Made by a program: the position numbers and the translations under genes. Positions 33,356 to 43,500 of a stretch of 64,000 bases of DNA are shown here, in pieces (position 1 is the first letter of the stretch; each line of letters opens with the position of its first letter). Below the pieces are notes generated by a model. The model was given only the letters and a program-made list of their open reading frames with translations. It ran no database searches and was not told the DNA's origin. The stretch is taken from contig NZ_JAMZIE010000001.1 of NCBI RefSeq assembly GCF_024178165.1, forward strand, positions 724,122 through 788,121, given 5' to 3'. The DNA comes from Halohasta salina. GTDB taxonomy: Archaea; Halobacteriota; Halobacteria; Halobacteriales; Haloferacaceae.

Positions 33356-35110
33356 ATGACTGCACCGAACCGGAACACGCTCTGGGGGCGAGCGATCGCT
33401 GCGGAACTCGCTCGCAACGGGGTTCGCACTGTCTGTCTCTCGCCGGGGAGTCGGTCGACGCCGCTGACGGTCGCCTGTGACGAACACGACGACCTGCGGA
33501 CGGTCTCGGCGCTCGACGAACGCTCGGCGGCCTACTTCGCGCTGGGGCGGGCCCGCCGCACCGGCGAGGTGACGCCGCTGATCTCGACCTCGGGGACGGC
33601 CGCGGCCAACTACCACCCCGCGGTGATCGAAGCCAGTCAGGGCCGGGTCCCGCTGTTGCTGTTGACGGCCGACCGGCCGCCGGAGTTGCGGGACTCGGGA
33701 GCGAACCAGACGGTGGATCAGGAGAAACTGTACGGTGACGCCGTCCGGTGGTACAAGGACCTCCCCGAGCCGGTCGCCGACGAGCGGACGCTCCGGTCGC
33801 TGCGAACCGACCTCTCGCGGGCGGTCGGCACCGCCGAGGGGACTCACTCGGGACCGGTTCACCTGAACGTCCCGTTCAAAAAGCCGCTGGAGCCGACGCC
33901 CGTCGACGGCGACGTGCCTGCCGATCTCTCGCGGTTGGCCGCGATGGGTCGCGGCGACGACGAGCCGTTCGTGCGTCGGACGGTCGGCCAGCCGCAGTTG
34001 GACGATGGGGACCTCCGGAAACTGGCCGAGGAGCTGTCGGTCGACCGCGGGCTGATCGTCGCCGGGCCGGCCGATCCGCCGGGACTCACCGCCGACGCCG
34101 TCACTGCCTTCTCGCATGCGACGGGGTTCCCCATTTTGGCCGACCCGCTGTCGGGGCTTCGGTTCGGCGGCCATACCCGCGCCGCACCCGTGATCGGCGG
34201 CTACGACGGCTACGTCAATACCGCGGTCACCGAGTCGTGGCCCGATCCCGAGGTCGTCGTCCGGCTGGGCGCATCGCCGACCTCGAAACCGCTACGGAAG
34301 TACCTCGCGGGGACCGACGCACGGCAGTTGGTCGTCGACCCCGCCGGCGCGTGGCGCGAGGCCGAGTTTACGGCGACCGATCTCGTGGTCGCCGATCCCG
34401 ACCGGCTCTGTGGCCACCTCTCACAGATCGTTCGCAGCGGCGGCAGCGCCGACTGGCGGAACCGCTGGACGCGGGCGGATGCCGAACACGGCGAGGTCCT
34501 CGCGGATCACGCCGACGAGCCCTTCGAGGGTGGGATCCTCGCCGACGTGGTCGATGGCCTCCCGGATCCGTCGACGCTGGTCGTCTCCAACAGCATGCCG
34601 GTCCGGGATCTCGACCGGTTCGGGATGCCGTCGACGAAATCGGTGACCGCGATCGGGAACCGTGGCGCGTCGGGGATCGACGGCATCGTCTCGACGGCGC
34701 TGGGGGCGGCCCATGGGACGACCGACGACGTGACGCTCGTCATCGGCGATCTGGCCTACTACCACGACATGAATGGGCTGCTCGCGCTCGCGCGGGCCGA
34801 CGTCGAGGCGACGATCGTCCTCGTCAACAACGACGGCGGCGGCATCTTCCACATGCTGCCGATCGAGGACTTCGAGCCGCCGTTTACGAGTCAGTTCAAG
34901 ACCCCACACGGGATCGACTTCGAGCCGACCGGCGAGCTGTATGGGTTCGACTATCGACGAGTCGACGACCGCGAGGCGTTCCGCGAGACCTACGCCGAGG
35001 CGGTGGCGGCTGCGGGCTCGCAGGTGATCGAGGTCCGGACCGACGCGGCGGCGAGCCACGACCTGCGGGACGACCTGCAGCGTGAGACGGTCGACCGACT
35101 GGTCGACTGA
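33356..35110 (+). CDS. menD: SEPHCHC synthase (menaquinone biosynthesis)
   Basis: A 584-residue thiamine-diphosphate enzyme that joins isochorismate and 2-oxoglutarate. It has the three-domain MenD layout: LCLSPGSRSTPLTVA with the following catalytic Glu region at the start, a central domain, and the ThDP/Mg site near residues 460-500 (GDLAYYHDMNGL and NNDGGGIFHMLP). No start ambiguity is evident. It is on the same strand as menF but 8.5 kb away, with the sugar cassette in between. Confidence 0.93.
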   Translation: MTAPNRNTLWGRAIAAELARNGVRTVCLSPGSRSTPLTVACDEHDDLRTVSALDERSAAYFALGRARRTGEVTPLISTSGTAAANYHPAVIEASQGRVPLLLLTADRPPELRDSGANQTVDQEKLYGDAVRWYKDLPEPVADERTLRSLRTDLSRAVGTAEGTHSGPVHLNVPFKKPLEPTPVDGDVPADLSRLAAMGRGDDEPFVRRTVGQPQLDDGDLRKLAEELSVDRGLIVAGPADPPGLTADAVTAFSHATGFPILADPLSGLRFGGHTRAAPVIGGYDGYVNTAVTESWPDPEVVVRLGASPTSKPLRKYLAGTDARQLVVDPAGAWREAEFTATDLVVADPDRLCGHLSQIVRSGGSADWRNRWTRADAEHGEVLADHADEPFEGGILADVVDGLPDPSTLVVSNSMPVRDLDRFGMPSTKSVTAIGNRGASGIDGIVSTALGAAHGTTDDVTLVIGDLAYYHDMNGLLALARADVEATIVLVNNDGGGIFHMLPIEDFEPPFTSQFKTPHGIDFEPTGELYGFDYRRVDDREAFRETYAEAVAAAGSQVIEVRTDAAASHDLRDDLQRETVDRLVD

Positions 35111-35152
35111 TCGGCCACACGGGCTATGCTGGTGGCGGTCCAAGCCAGCGGT

Positions 35153-35422
35153 ATGGCTCGAACCGCACTCGTCGAGGCCAGCGACGCGCTCCGGGCGGCC
35201 GCCGAGCGAGCGTCGGCCGAACGGGGACACCAGCTTACCGAGACCGCCGACACGCTGTCGACCCTCGCCAGCCGCGAGCCGGGACCCGACCACGGCCGGC
35301 TCGCACGACTCGAATACACGCTTCGAGAGCTGAAAGAGGCCGCCAACCCCGAGGCCGTCGACCACATCGACGACGCCCTCGGCCAGATCAAAGCCTATCG
35401 CAAAACCGTCGAAGGGGTATAA
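35153..35422 (+). CDS. Small helical haloarchaeal protein, DUF7553-like
   Basis: An 89-residue protein starting MARTALVEASDAL. It is almost entirely helical with heptad-like Leu/Ala spacing, ending LGQIKAYRKTVEGV, so a coiled-coil dimer is likely. Similar small proteins follow menD in other haloarchaea as far as I recall. The function is unknown. The ATG at 35126 is an alternative start but adds only nine residues. Confidence 0.65.
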   Translation: MARTALVEASDALRAAAERASAERGHQLTETADTLSTLASREPGPDHGRLARLEYTLRELKEAANPEAVDHIDDALGQIKAYRKTVEGV

Positions 35423-35424
35423 CG

Positions 35425-35805
35425 CTACTCGGAACGGCCGGCGGCGAGCTCGGTGGTCTCGCCGTCGGCTCGCACGGCTCGCTCCTCGCTGTCGACGAGG
35501 GCGTCGAGTTTGCGCTCGAAGGTCGCCTCGTCGATCTCACCCGCGGCATACTGGTGTTTGAGTTCGTCGAGCGGTGCGCGCTCGGGGTCGGCGGCCGACT
35601 CGATGCGTCGGATCGCGCGCCAGCGCCAGCCGATCCACGCCGCGAAGGCCCCGACGATCAGGCCGGTGGTGGTCAGGAACGTCAGCGTCGAGGTGGTGCC
35701 GATGAGCCACAGCGCCCCCACGATGAGGATAATGTCCGCGCCGAAGGCGATCATCAGGCCGAACATCAGGTCGGTCACGAGGCCCTCCTCCGGGTCGACT
35801 GGCAT
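35425..35805 (-). CDS. SHOCT domain membrane protein
   Basis: A 126-residue protein with two membrane helices (about 11-32 and 43-62), then a charged stretch and the SHOCT motif DELKHQYAAGEIDEATFERKLDAL. SHOCT modules are short oligomerisation or targeting segments at protein ends. The function is not known. It faces the previous gene tail to tail with 2 bases between the stops. Confidence 0.8.
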   Translation of the reverse strand: MPVDPEEGLVTDLMFGLMIAFGADIILIVGALWLIGTTSTLTFLTTTGLIVGAFAAWIGWRWRAIRRIESAADPERAPLDELKHQYAAGEIDEATFERKLDALVDSEERAVRADGETTELAAGRSE

Positions 35806-35932
35806 GTCGGAGTAGTGTTAGGACCGCCGCCAAATGAGTCCACTGGTGACCGGTCGGTCGCTGTCGAGTGGTCAGCCGTCGGGCGAGTCCATAGCTATTC
35901 GGCCACTGCGTGGGTACTGATAGCGATTAGCA

Positions 35933-36181
35933 ATGGTCGACTACTACGACTGGGTGCTGGCGGGGATCGTCGGCAGCGTCCTGCTGGGTGCGGTGGTGAG
36001 CGCCGTTGTGGGTGTCGGGCTGCAGACCGGGCTCTTCGCCGGCACGCTCGTGGCGACGCTGTTCCTCTACGACGCCATCGTCCGGAACCCGCCGCTGCCG
36101 CGGACCGACCCCGCCATGATCGTGCCGGTGGCCGTGTGGCACCTCGGCGTCGTCGCGTTGGGGATCGGGGTTATTGGGTGA
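35933..36181 (+). CDS. Small three-helix membrane protein
   Basis: An 82-residue protein with three hydrophobic helices separated by a polar loop (RNPPLPRTDPAM). No family is recognised. The codon pattern is coherent, and no stronger frame overlaps. It lies among other small genes between menD and menB. Confidence 0.6.
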   Translation: MVDYYDWVLAGIVGSVLLGAVVSAVVGVGLQTGLFAGTLVATLFLYDAIVRNPPLPRTDPAMIVPVAVWHLGVVALGIGVIG

Positions 36182-36313
36182 GTCGACGGCGAGTGTCGGG
36201 TGGGGTGTGTCGACCGGCGGGTGACGGTTCGGGGCATGACATGGTGGTAGTGTTGAGATCAACCGATGAGAAAACGCACAAACTTGATACCCACCGTGGT
36301 ACGAATCACGTGT

Positions 36314-36766
36314 ATGAGCGAATCAGATCACATGCACCAGTTTTCGGTATCGGCGACGGGCGACACGGAGACGAAGACGACCGTCTCGGTCCGTGACTTC
36401 GAGTTCGTCGTCGACGAGCCCGACCAGCTCGGCGGCACCAACGAGGGCCCCAACCCCGTCGAGTACCTGCTCGGCGCCTGGGCGGGCTGTCTGAACGTCG
36501 TCGCACAGGAAGTCTGCGACGAACACGACGTCGAACTCACCGGCCTCGACATCGAGATCGAAGGCGATCTCGACCCCCGGAAGTTCATGGGGATGGCCGA
36601 CGAGCCCCGCGCGGGCTTCCAGGAGATCCGCGTCGAACTGGCCGCCGGGACCGACGCAGACGACGAGACGCTCGGTGCCGTCCTCGAGGAGGTCGAAGCC
36701 CGCTGTCCAGTCGGCGACAACATCATGGACGCGACGCCGGCCGACGTCACCATCGACGCGGTCTGA
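36314..36766 (+). CDS. OsmC family peroxide-reducing protein
   Basis: A 150-residue protein starting MSESDHMHQF. The two OsmC cysteines are present in AWAGCLNVVAQ and EARCPVGDNI, and the first beta-sheet region and the central helices have the usual lengths. OsmC/Ohr proteins form dimers and reduce organic hydroperoxides with a Cys pair. The upstream in-frame ATG at 36266 is rejected because the added 16 residues are unlike the family. Confidence 0.85.
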   Translation: MSESDHMHQFSVSATGDTETKTTVSVRDFEFVVDEPDQLGGTNEGPNPVEYLLGAWAGCLNVVAQEVCDEHDVELTGLDIEIEGDLDPRKFMGMADEPRAGFQEIRVELAAGTDADDETLGAVLEEVEARCPVGDNIMDATPADVTIDAV

Positions 36767-36888
36767 GCCTGCCGGTCGACCCAGCCACACCGTTTCTTCC
36801 GCCGCGAACTGCCCGCCCGAGCCCCGTCGATAGCCCACGGTGGCTCCAGACCGAGTCGTTTGAGTGGCCCACGGTCGTCGGTGCCGGT

Positions 36889-37206
36889 ATGACCGCCGAT
36901 GGCACACTCCTCGAATCGTTCCCCGACAGTCCAGTGACGACGGCCGCGCTGTCCGATCTCGAAGCCAGCGACGCTATCCGCACGGCGATCCCGCTGATCT
37001 CCGAGGCCCACGACGGCCAAGAGCTCTCCGACCGTGTGGTCATCCAGACCGACTCGGTCGCCGTCGTCGCCAGCTACACTGACGGCGAGGGGTGGACCGT
37101 CGACCACCGCATCGACGGGACCGACCGCGACCCGAGCGACGTACTCGAAGAGGCGATGGTTGCCGGACAAGGAGACTCCTCGCTGGTCGACGCGCCAGAG
37201 GAGTGA
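36889..37206 (+). CDS. Acidic haloarchaeal protein of unknown function
   Basis: A 105-residue acidic protein with alternating strands and helices (SDRVVIQTDSVAVVASYTDGEGWTVDHRIDG, read in segments). It has no motif I recognise and no Cys. Acidic composition and position between OsmC and the kinase fit a real haloarchaeal gene. Confidence 0.6.
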   Translation: MTADGTLLESFPDSPVTTAALSDLEASDAIRTAIPLISEAHDGQELSDRVVIQTDSVAVVASYTDGEGWTVDHRIDGTDRDPSDVLEEAMVAGQGDSSLVDAPEE

Positions 37207-37312
37207 TCGAAGCGTCGTCCCGCGAGGGACCGCAGAGACGGCCGTCGTGAGCCGCCGCTGTGTCCGCGGCGCAGGGCTCGGCTCTGGGGTGCGGCGCGGC
37301 CGGTAAACGGGG

Positions 37313-38890
37313 TTACTCCGCGGTCGGCAGTCGGAGTTCGATCGTCGTCCCCGGCCGGTGTGGGTCGGCGACGGTCACCGTTCCGTCGACGCCGGTGACG
37401 ATCCAGTAGACCAGCCACAGCCCCAATCCTCGCCCGTGGACCAGTGGGGTCTCCTCGCCGGACTGCAGTACCGACCGCTCCAATTCGGGGAGCCCCGGCC
37501 CGTCGTCACGGACCGACAGCTCGTAGTGGGTTTCGGTGTCCGCGATTTCGATCTCGATTCTCGGGGCCTCGCCGGCGTGTTTGGCGGCGTTGTCGACCAG
37601 CTCCCAGAGCGCCGTTTCGAGCCGTGGGGCGCTGTCGACGACGGCCGTCTCCGGGCCGGCGACTGTAATCGAGGCGTCGGGATACGCCCCACCGAGTTGG
37701 TCGGCAACCCGATCGGCCAGCGGGCGGAGATCGAGCGGCTGCCGCTCGATGGGGCTATCGAGTGTCTCTTCGAGCTTCTGGGCCGTCTCGCTGAGGTCCA
37801 GCAGCCGGTCGGAGGTCGTCCGAACGCGCTTGGCCAGCGTCTCCTGTTGGCCCTCCAGTTCGTCTTCGAGCATCTCGGCGTAGCCGTTGATGACGCCGAC
37901 ATCGTTGCGCAGGTTGTGCCGGAGCACGCGGTTGATGACGCTGATCAGTCCATCCCGGCGCTTACGGTCGGTTGCGTCCCGACTCATCGCTTGGACGGCG
38001 ACGATATCCTCCGGCGTGCGCTGGTCGGCCGGCACTCTGCTGTCGTAGATCGGCGTCGCTCGGAGGTCGACGTAGATGATATCGCCCGCCTTCGTTTCGA
38101 CCGGGAAGTAGTGTTCCTCGATCGTCTCGCCGGAGAGGACGCGGTCGAACAGTTCCCACGCGCGTTCGGTCGTCTCCGCATCGACTTGGACCGTCGCGAC
38201 CGATCGCCCATCGAGTTCCTCGTGTTCGTAGCCGAGCAGGTCGACGACCGACGGGGAGGTGTAGATGAACCGGCCGTCGAGATCGAGGCGAAAGACCAGA
38301 TCGAAACTGGCGTCGATGACCGCTCGATAGATCTCGGCCCGTTCGTCGAGTTCGGCCGCCCGCTCGGCGAGTTCGGCCTCGTACTGCTGTTGTTCGATCT
38401 CGTAGCCAGCCATCTGTGCGATCAGATGGCTGAAGGACTTTTCGGCCTCGGAAAACGGCTCTGCACGCGCGTTCTGGGCGGTGAAACAGACCGTCCCGTA
38501 CGGCTCGTTGTCGACCATGATCGGCGCGCCGTGGTAACAGTGGATCCCGTATTCGACAGCATCCGTGCTGTCTTCGAGCCCCACGTCGGCGACGTCCGCA
38601 AACGCGACGACCCCTTCCTCCTGGACCGTCCGCAGACAGAACGTGGTGCTGAGATCCCGCTTGAGCCCGGTCGGATCGGGGGCGTCCCCGGTATCCGTGC
38701 TGATCCGTACCTCCCAGTCGTCGGTCTCCTGATCGATCTTGGTGACGATCCCCGCGTCGACGCCGAACTGCGAAACGCCGACTTCGAGGGCGTCCTGCAG
38801 TCGGTCTTTCAGTGGACGGTCGGTCTGCATGACCTCGTAGAGCTGCGAATACGCAGTCTGCCGATCGAACGTCCCCCGCATAGCAACCAT
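37313..38890 (-). CDS. GAF-PAS sensor histidine kinase
   Basis: A 525-residue soluble kinase. Residues 20-170 form a GAF-type domain (CLRTVQEEGVVAFADV; CYHGAPIMVDNEPYGTVCFTAQNA), residues 200-310 a PAS domain (FRLDLDGRFIYTSPSVVDLLGYEHEEL) with its PAC extension, and the rest is the kinase core: H-box RHNLRNDVGVINGYAEML (phosphoacceptor His) and ATP-binding N and G boxes (WELVDNAAKHAGE; DDGPGLPE; GRGLGLWLVY). The GAF and PAS inputs could sense small ligands, light or redox. No response regulator is adjacent. Either ATG (38890 or 38881) is possible. Confidence 0.88.
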   Translation of the reverse strand: MVAMRGTFDRQTAYSQLYEVMQTDRPLKDRLQDALEVGVSQFGVDAGIVTKIDQETDDWEVRISTDTGDAPDPTGLKRDLSTTFCLRTVQEEGVVAFADVADVGLEDSTDAVEYGIHCYHGAPIMVDNEPYGTVCFTAQNARAEPFSEAEKSFSHLIAQMAGYEIEQQQYEAELAERAAELDERAEIYRAVIDASFDLVFRLDLDGRFIYTSPSVVDLLGYEHEELDGRSVATVQVDAETTERAWELFDRVLSGETIEEHYFPVETKAGDIIYVDLRATPIYDSRVPADQRTPEDIVAVQAMSRDATDRKRRDGLISVINRVLRHNLRNDVGVINGYAEMLEDELEGQQETLAKRVRTTSDRLLDLSETAQKLEETLDSPIERQPLDLRPLADRVADQLGGAYPDASITVAGPETAVVDSAPRLETALWELVDNAAKHAGEAPRIEIEIADTETHYELSVRDDGPGLPELERSVLQSGEETPLVHGRGLGLWLVYWIVTGVDGTVTVADPHRPGTTIELRLPTAE

Positions 38891-39030
38891 TATCAGACGT
38901 ATGCACCTTGGTACTGTTATTGTTGTGGTCGGAGCGGCGGTAACCGGTTGGGGTCGTTTCGTCTCAACCGACAGCCGCTGAGACGCGGTGTTTCGGCTGG
39001 CTTTTTATCGGCTCCGACCCTCGCTCCGGT

Positions 39031-39945
39031 ATGGTTTCGGAACTGTTCGACCCCGACCGCTGGGAGCCGGTCGAGGCCTTCGACTTCGACGATATCACCT
39101 ACCACCGCGGAACCGACGTCCCCGCCGTCAGGATCGCCTTCGACCGTCCCGAGGTACGGAACGCCTTCCGCCCGGGGACGGTCGACGAACTGTACACCGC
39201 CCTCAATCACGCACGCAAACAGGCCACCATCGGCTGTGTTCTCCTCACTGGCAACGGCCCCTCCGAGAAGGACGGCGGCTGGGCCTTCTGCTCGGGCGGC
39301 GACCAGTCGGTCCGCGGCGAGTCGGGCTACGAGTATCGCGCCGACGACGCGGCCGCCGCGGACGACGATCCCGCTGTGCGGGAGGCCAAGGCGGGTCGAC
39401 TCCACATTCTCGAAGTCCAGCGCCTCATTCGGACGATGCCCAAACCAGTCGTCGCGGTCGTGCCGGGATGGGCGGTCGGTGGCGGCCACTCGCTACACGT
39501 GATCTGTGATCTGACGCTGGCCTCCGACGAACACGCCAAGTTCCTCCAGACAGACCCCGACGTGGCCTCCTTCGACGGCGGGTTCGGTTCGGCGTATCTC
39601 GCCAAGCAGGTCGGCCAGAAGAAGGCCCGTGAGGTCTTCTTCCGCGGGAAGACCTACTCCGCAGCGGAGGCCGTCGACATGGGGATGGCCAACGAAGCGA
39701 TTCCCCACGAGGAGCTCGAAGACGTGGCTTTAGAGTGGGCCGACGAGATGACCCGGAAGAGTCCGACCGCGATGCGAATGTTAAAGTTCGCATTCAATGC
39801 GACCGACGACGGGATGGTCGGCCAGCAGGTCTTCGCCGGCGAGGCCACCCGCTTGGCCTACATGACCGACGAGGCCAAAGAGGGACGGGACGCCTTCTTG
39901 GAGGGCCGCGAGCCCGACTTCCGGCAGTTCCCGTGGCACTACTGA
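39031..39945 (+). CDS. menB: 1,4-dihydroxy-2-naphthoyl-CoA synthase
   Basis: A 304-residue crotonase-fold enzyme that closes the naphthoate ring in menaquinone synthesis. It carries the MenB-specific GWAFCSGGDQSVRGESGYEY loop and the oxyanion segments CSGGDQ and GWAVGGGHSL, and ends WHY as expected. It completes the men set on this strand with menF and menD. Confidence 0.92.
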   Translation: MVSELFDPDRWEPVEAFDFDDITYHRGTDVPAVRIAFDRPEVRNAFRPGTVDELYTALNHARKQATIGCVLLTGNGPSEKDGGWAFCSGGDQSVRGESGYEYRADDAAAADDDPAVREAKAGRLHILEVQRLIRTMPKPVVAVVPGWAVGGGHSLHVICDLTLASDEHAKFLQTDPDVASFDGGFGSAYLAKQVGQKKAREVFFRGKTYSAAEAVDMGMANEAIPHEELEDVALEWADEMTRKSPTAMRMLKFAFNATDDGMVGQQVFAGEATRLAYMTDEAKEGRDAFLEGREPDFRQFPWHY

Positions 39946-40509
39946 GCGGCGGTCGACGCGGCTCGCTGGACGATTTCTGGGTCGACAGCACGGGACGGTG
40001 GGGGTCGCCCAACAGGGCTACTCTGGAAGCCCGGCCGCAACAGGAACGTCAAGTTCGTGTTCAGCAGACTAACGGCTGGTTCGTCAATAGACCGTTGTAG
40101 ACGACGCCAAAGAGGCGGACGCCTGCTTGCAGATCGTGCTATGACTATTCATCGGTTCTGTTGTTACTATTAACTAATATGTTGCTCTCTGTTGTTGAAA
40201 ACAATCGAACGACCGTTCCACGCGGAGAATATACTAATACATTGACCGAACCGATAGGAATTTAATGACTGAATTTATCTATTGGAAATACATTCAGCAA
40301 TGCTGTACGTTCACTACGACGGAGTCGATTGTTCGGAGAGACCGGGAACGGCTGGCGGTTCGACGCCCGATTCCGGATGTCGTAGTGATCGCAGCCAGTT
40401 CTGGGGGAACACATGGTAGACGGAACACAACATACAGATCGACAGCGAACAGCGTCGTGGAGACAGAATCGTTTTCCGAACGGGACAGCCAGAGTGAGGG
40501 TGATCTGAG
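39946..40509. other. Intergenic region upstream of giant surface protein gene
   Basis: A 564-base gap. The first 150 bases match the local GC-rich composition. From about 40130 to 40500 the sequence is much more AT-rich, with several TATA-like elements (ATTAACTAATATG near 40178; GGAATTTAATG near 40258). An open frame from 40265 overlaps the next gene in another frame and has no feature of a protein; I treat it as non-coding. A long leader for the surface protein gene is likely. Confidence 0.5.
40499..40504 (+). promoter_or_regulatory. Shine-Dalgarno site of giant surface protein gene
   Basis: GGTGAT, complementary to the 3' end of archaeal 16S rRNA, ends five bases before the ATG at 40510. 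This fixes the start codon and shows that the mRNA has a leader, unlike many leaderless genes in this window. Confidence 0.6.
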
Positions 40510-43500
40510 ATGGACCGCCGCGCACAATCTCGGGTTCTTCTCGTCTCGATCGTTCTCGTTGCAGTGCTGGCACTCGGCTTCGTATTTGCTGGGAGCACGG
40601 CCGCACAACAGACGCCCGACATCACTGTTGCTGAAGATAGTTCGGGAGATTACACGTCGATTCAGACTGCAGTCAATAACGCAAACGATACCGACCGGAT
40701 CGAAGTGCAGTCCGGGGTGTACAACGAGTCTGTTCAAATCGATAAGAACGTCACTCTCGTTGCTCCCAGTGGTGCGACGATTTCGAATACCTCGACAGAG
40801 AGTAATAACGCAGGCCTCCAAGTCATCAATGCTGCCACACCCGAGATAGCCGGGTTTACGGTGACTGGCTGGAAGTGGGGGCTGAGTGCCGGTGCCTCAG
40901 AAGGTGACTGGGTAGCTCGAAATATGACAGTCACTGATAACACGTACGGAGTTCTCGCTTCCGGGACGCCGGGTAACTGGACGCTCAGCAACACCACAAT
41001 TGAGGCGGCGGATACCGCTATTACTTCTTACGAAGCCAGCGGGGAACACGTTATTACGGGCGTGACAATTCGGGATGTAAACGAGGCTGTGTCAGCCTCG
41101 AATACGACGGGTCAATGGGAAATACGCGACACGACTATCAAAAACACAAGCGAGGATGGTATCGATACGTACAATTCTGATGGCGACTGGCTGATTCAAA
41201 ACACTATAATCGAAAACGTGACCGATGATGGTATCGATGCATACAATTCTAGTAGTAATTGGCAGGTGCAAGACACGACAGTTACCGAGGTCGGAGAAGC
41301 TGGTGTTGCTGCCACTGATACAACTGGTAACTGGCGGATACGCAACTCTAACTTCGTAAACAGTGGCGAGTACGGTGTTGAAGCTTTCGAGAGCACCGGT
41401 GATTGGACAGTCGAAAACGTCAGTGTTCGAAATAGTAGCTATCGGGGGATCTCTGTTGACTACTCGAATGGAAATTGGACGATTCGGTCAACGAGTATCC
41501 AAAACGTTTCAGTGGAGGGACTTGACGCCTATCGGACCGATAATGGTCGCATCCAGGATGTTGTGATCAACGACATCGGAGGGAATGGAATCAATCTATA
41601 CGATACTGGGAGTTGGGTGATGGAAAACACGACGGTCACACAGGTAGGTACTGATGGGATAACCGCGGGTGATGGTAATGCGACCGGCACGCAAATCGCC
41701 CAAAATGTGACCATCCGTGATACAGGAAACCACGGAGTGACGTTCTACAACAGCAGTGCTAACTGGACAGTCACCGACTCCACGGTTGAAGAGAGTGCAA
41801 ACGAATCGATTGAAGCAGAAAATACAGCGGGTAACTGGAAAATAACTCAATCGATACTGTCGGATGGAAGTGGTGAGGCAGTCAATGCATCTGATGCCGT
41901 CCTCACTGGTAATGCCTCGTACAACTACTGGGGTGCCTCCGATGGGCCAAGCGGTGATTTCGACGGCTCGGGTGGTGCGGCAGTTGGGAACCTGATCGTC
42001 GCACCGTACTACACCGATAGCGATCTGACGACAGTCGAGACTAGCATCAACGAAAGCACCGGGTTCGTTGATGTCGACGTCACTACGTTACCTGGGAGTG
42101 GGACAGAGACCGACCCCTACATTATCGAGAACGCCTCCGAGTTACAGGCGATCGAAGACGATCTGACTGCCCACTACGAACTGGGAGCCACTGTTGATGC
42201 GAGTGGGACCGCCGAGTGGAACGGCGGCTCCGGATTCTCCCCGATCGGGACCGACGAAAACAGCCAATTCACCGGCCGGCTCGACGGCGAAGGGAACGTG
42301 ATAACCGGGCTCAGTATCGATCGATCGACGACTGACAACGTCGGACTGTTCGGATATGTTGGCTCCGATGGACTGGTTCGAGATGTAGTCATAGACGACG
42401 CTGAGATACGTGGCGGCAACTTCAGCGTCGGCGGCCTCGCTGGAATCAACAACGGCACAGTGACCGACGCAGTCGCTACTGGGTCGGTGAATGCGACCGA
42501 AGAAGTCGGTGGCCTCGTCGGACGAAATACCGGGACGATCACTGAGTCAGCGTCGACCACGACTGTTAACGGGACACTGAACATCGGCGGCGTTGTCGGA
42601 CGAAACGAGGGCTCGATCAGCACTACATCGGCAAACAGCAGCATTGACGGTTTCCGAAACGTGGGCGGACTCGTCGGAAACAACCTGTTGAACGCTACGA
42701 TCAACCAATCAGCCGCCAATAGCTACACGAACGGGAGCGAACACGTAGGTGGGCTCGTCGGACTCAACAACGATGCGACGATCAGTAACACGTCGGCCAG
42801 AGGTGCCGTTAGCGGCTCCGAGAGCGTGGGCGGACTCGTCGGGTTGAACAACGGTGCGGAGGTCAACGAGACGTTCGCTACCGCAGACGTTACTGGCACT
42901 ACTGCTGTCGGTGGTCTCGTCGGTGAGGGGTCCGGCAGCACTGTGACCGGTTCCTACTGGGACGAGGCGGCGACGAACCAAGCCTCCTCGGTCGGTGGAA
43001 CGGGACTCAGCACGTCTCAGATGGTCGGCGATGCAGCACTGACCAATATGACTGCGTTCGATTTCGTCGAGACGTGGGAGGTCGAAGCAAACGAGTACCC
43101 CGTTCTCGCTCGACTAGCTACTGATTCCGACGGTTCGTTCGCTGGTCCAGTCGTCAACGTGAGTGCATCGTCGATCACGCCGACGAAAGCCACAGCCAAC
43201 GAGACAGAAGAGTACACCGTCGACGTCGTCATCGACAACACTTCGCTGACCGACGAGTCCGGCGAGGTCGACGTTTCCTTCGAGAACTTCAGCTTCGGGA
43301 CCGGCGAAGATGATCTGACGATCGGCTACACCGATGCCAATATTTCGAATGGGACTCTCAACGTTACCGAGTCGGTGGCTGTGACCGCTCCGAACACGAC
43401 CGGCTTCTACGATGTCAACGTGACGGACCTCCGGACTGAGAGCAACGACTACCTGATCGAAGATGGGAACATCACGTTCGAAGATATCGAGGTTTCAGAT

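Noticed and set aside
40265..40849. 194-codon frame reaching into the giant surface gene
   Set aside because: It overlaps the signal peptide region in another frame, has no motif and no ribosome binding site; the composition is that of a promoter region.
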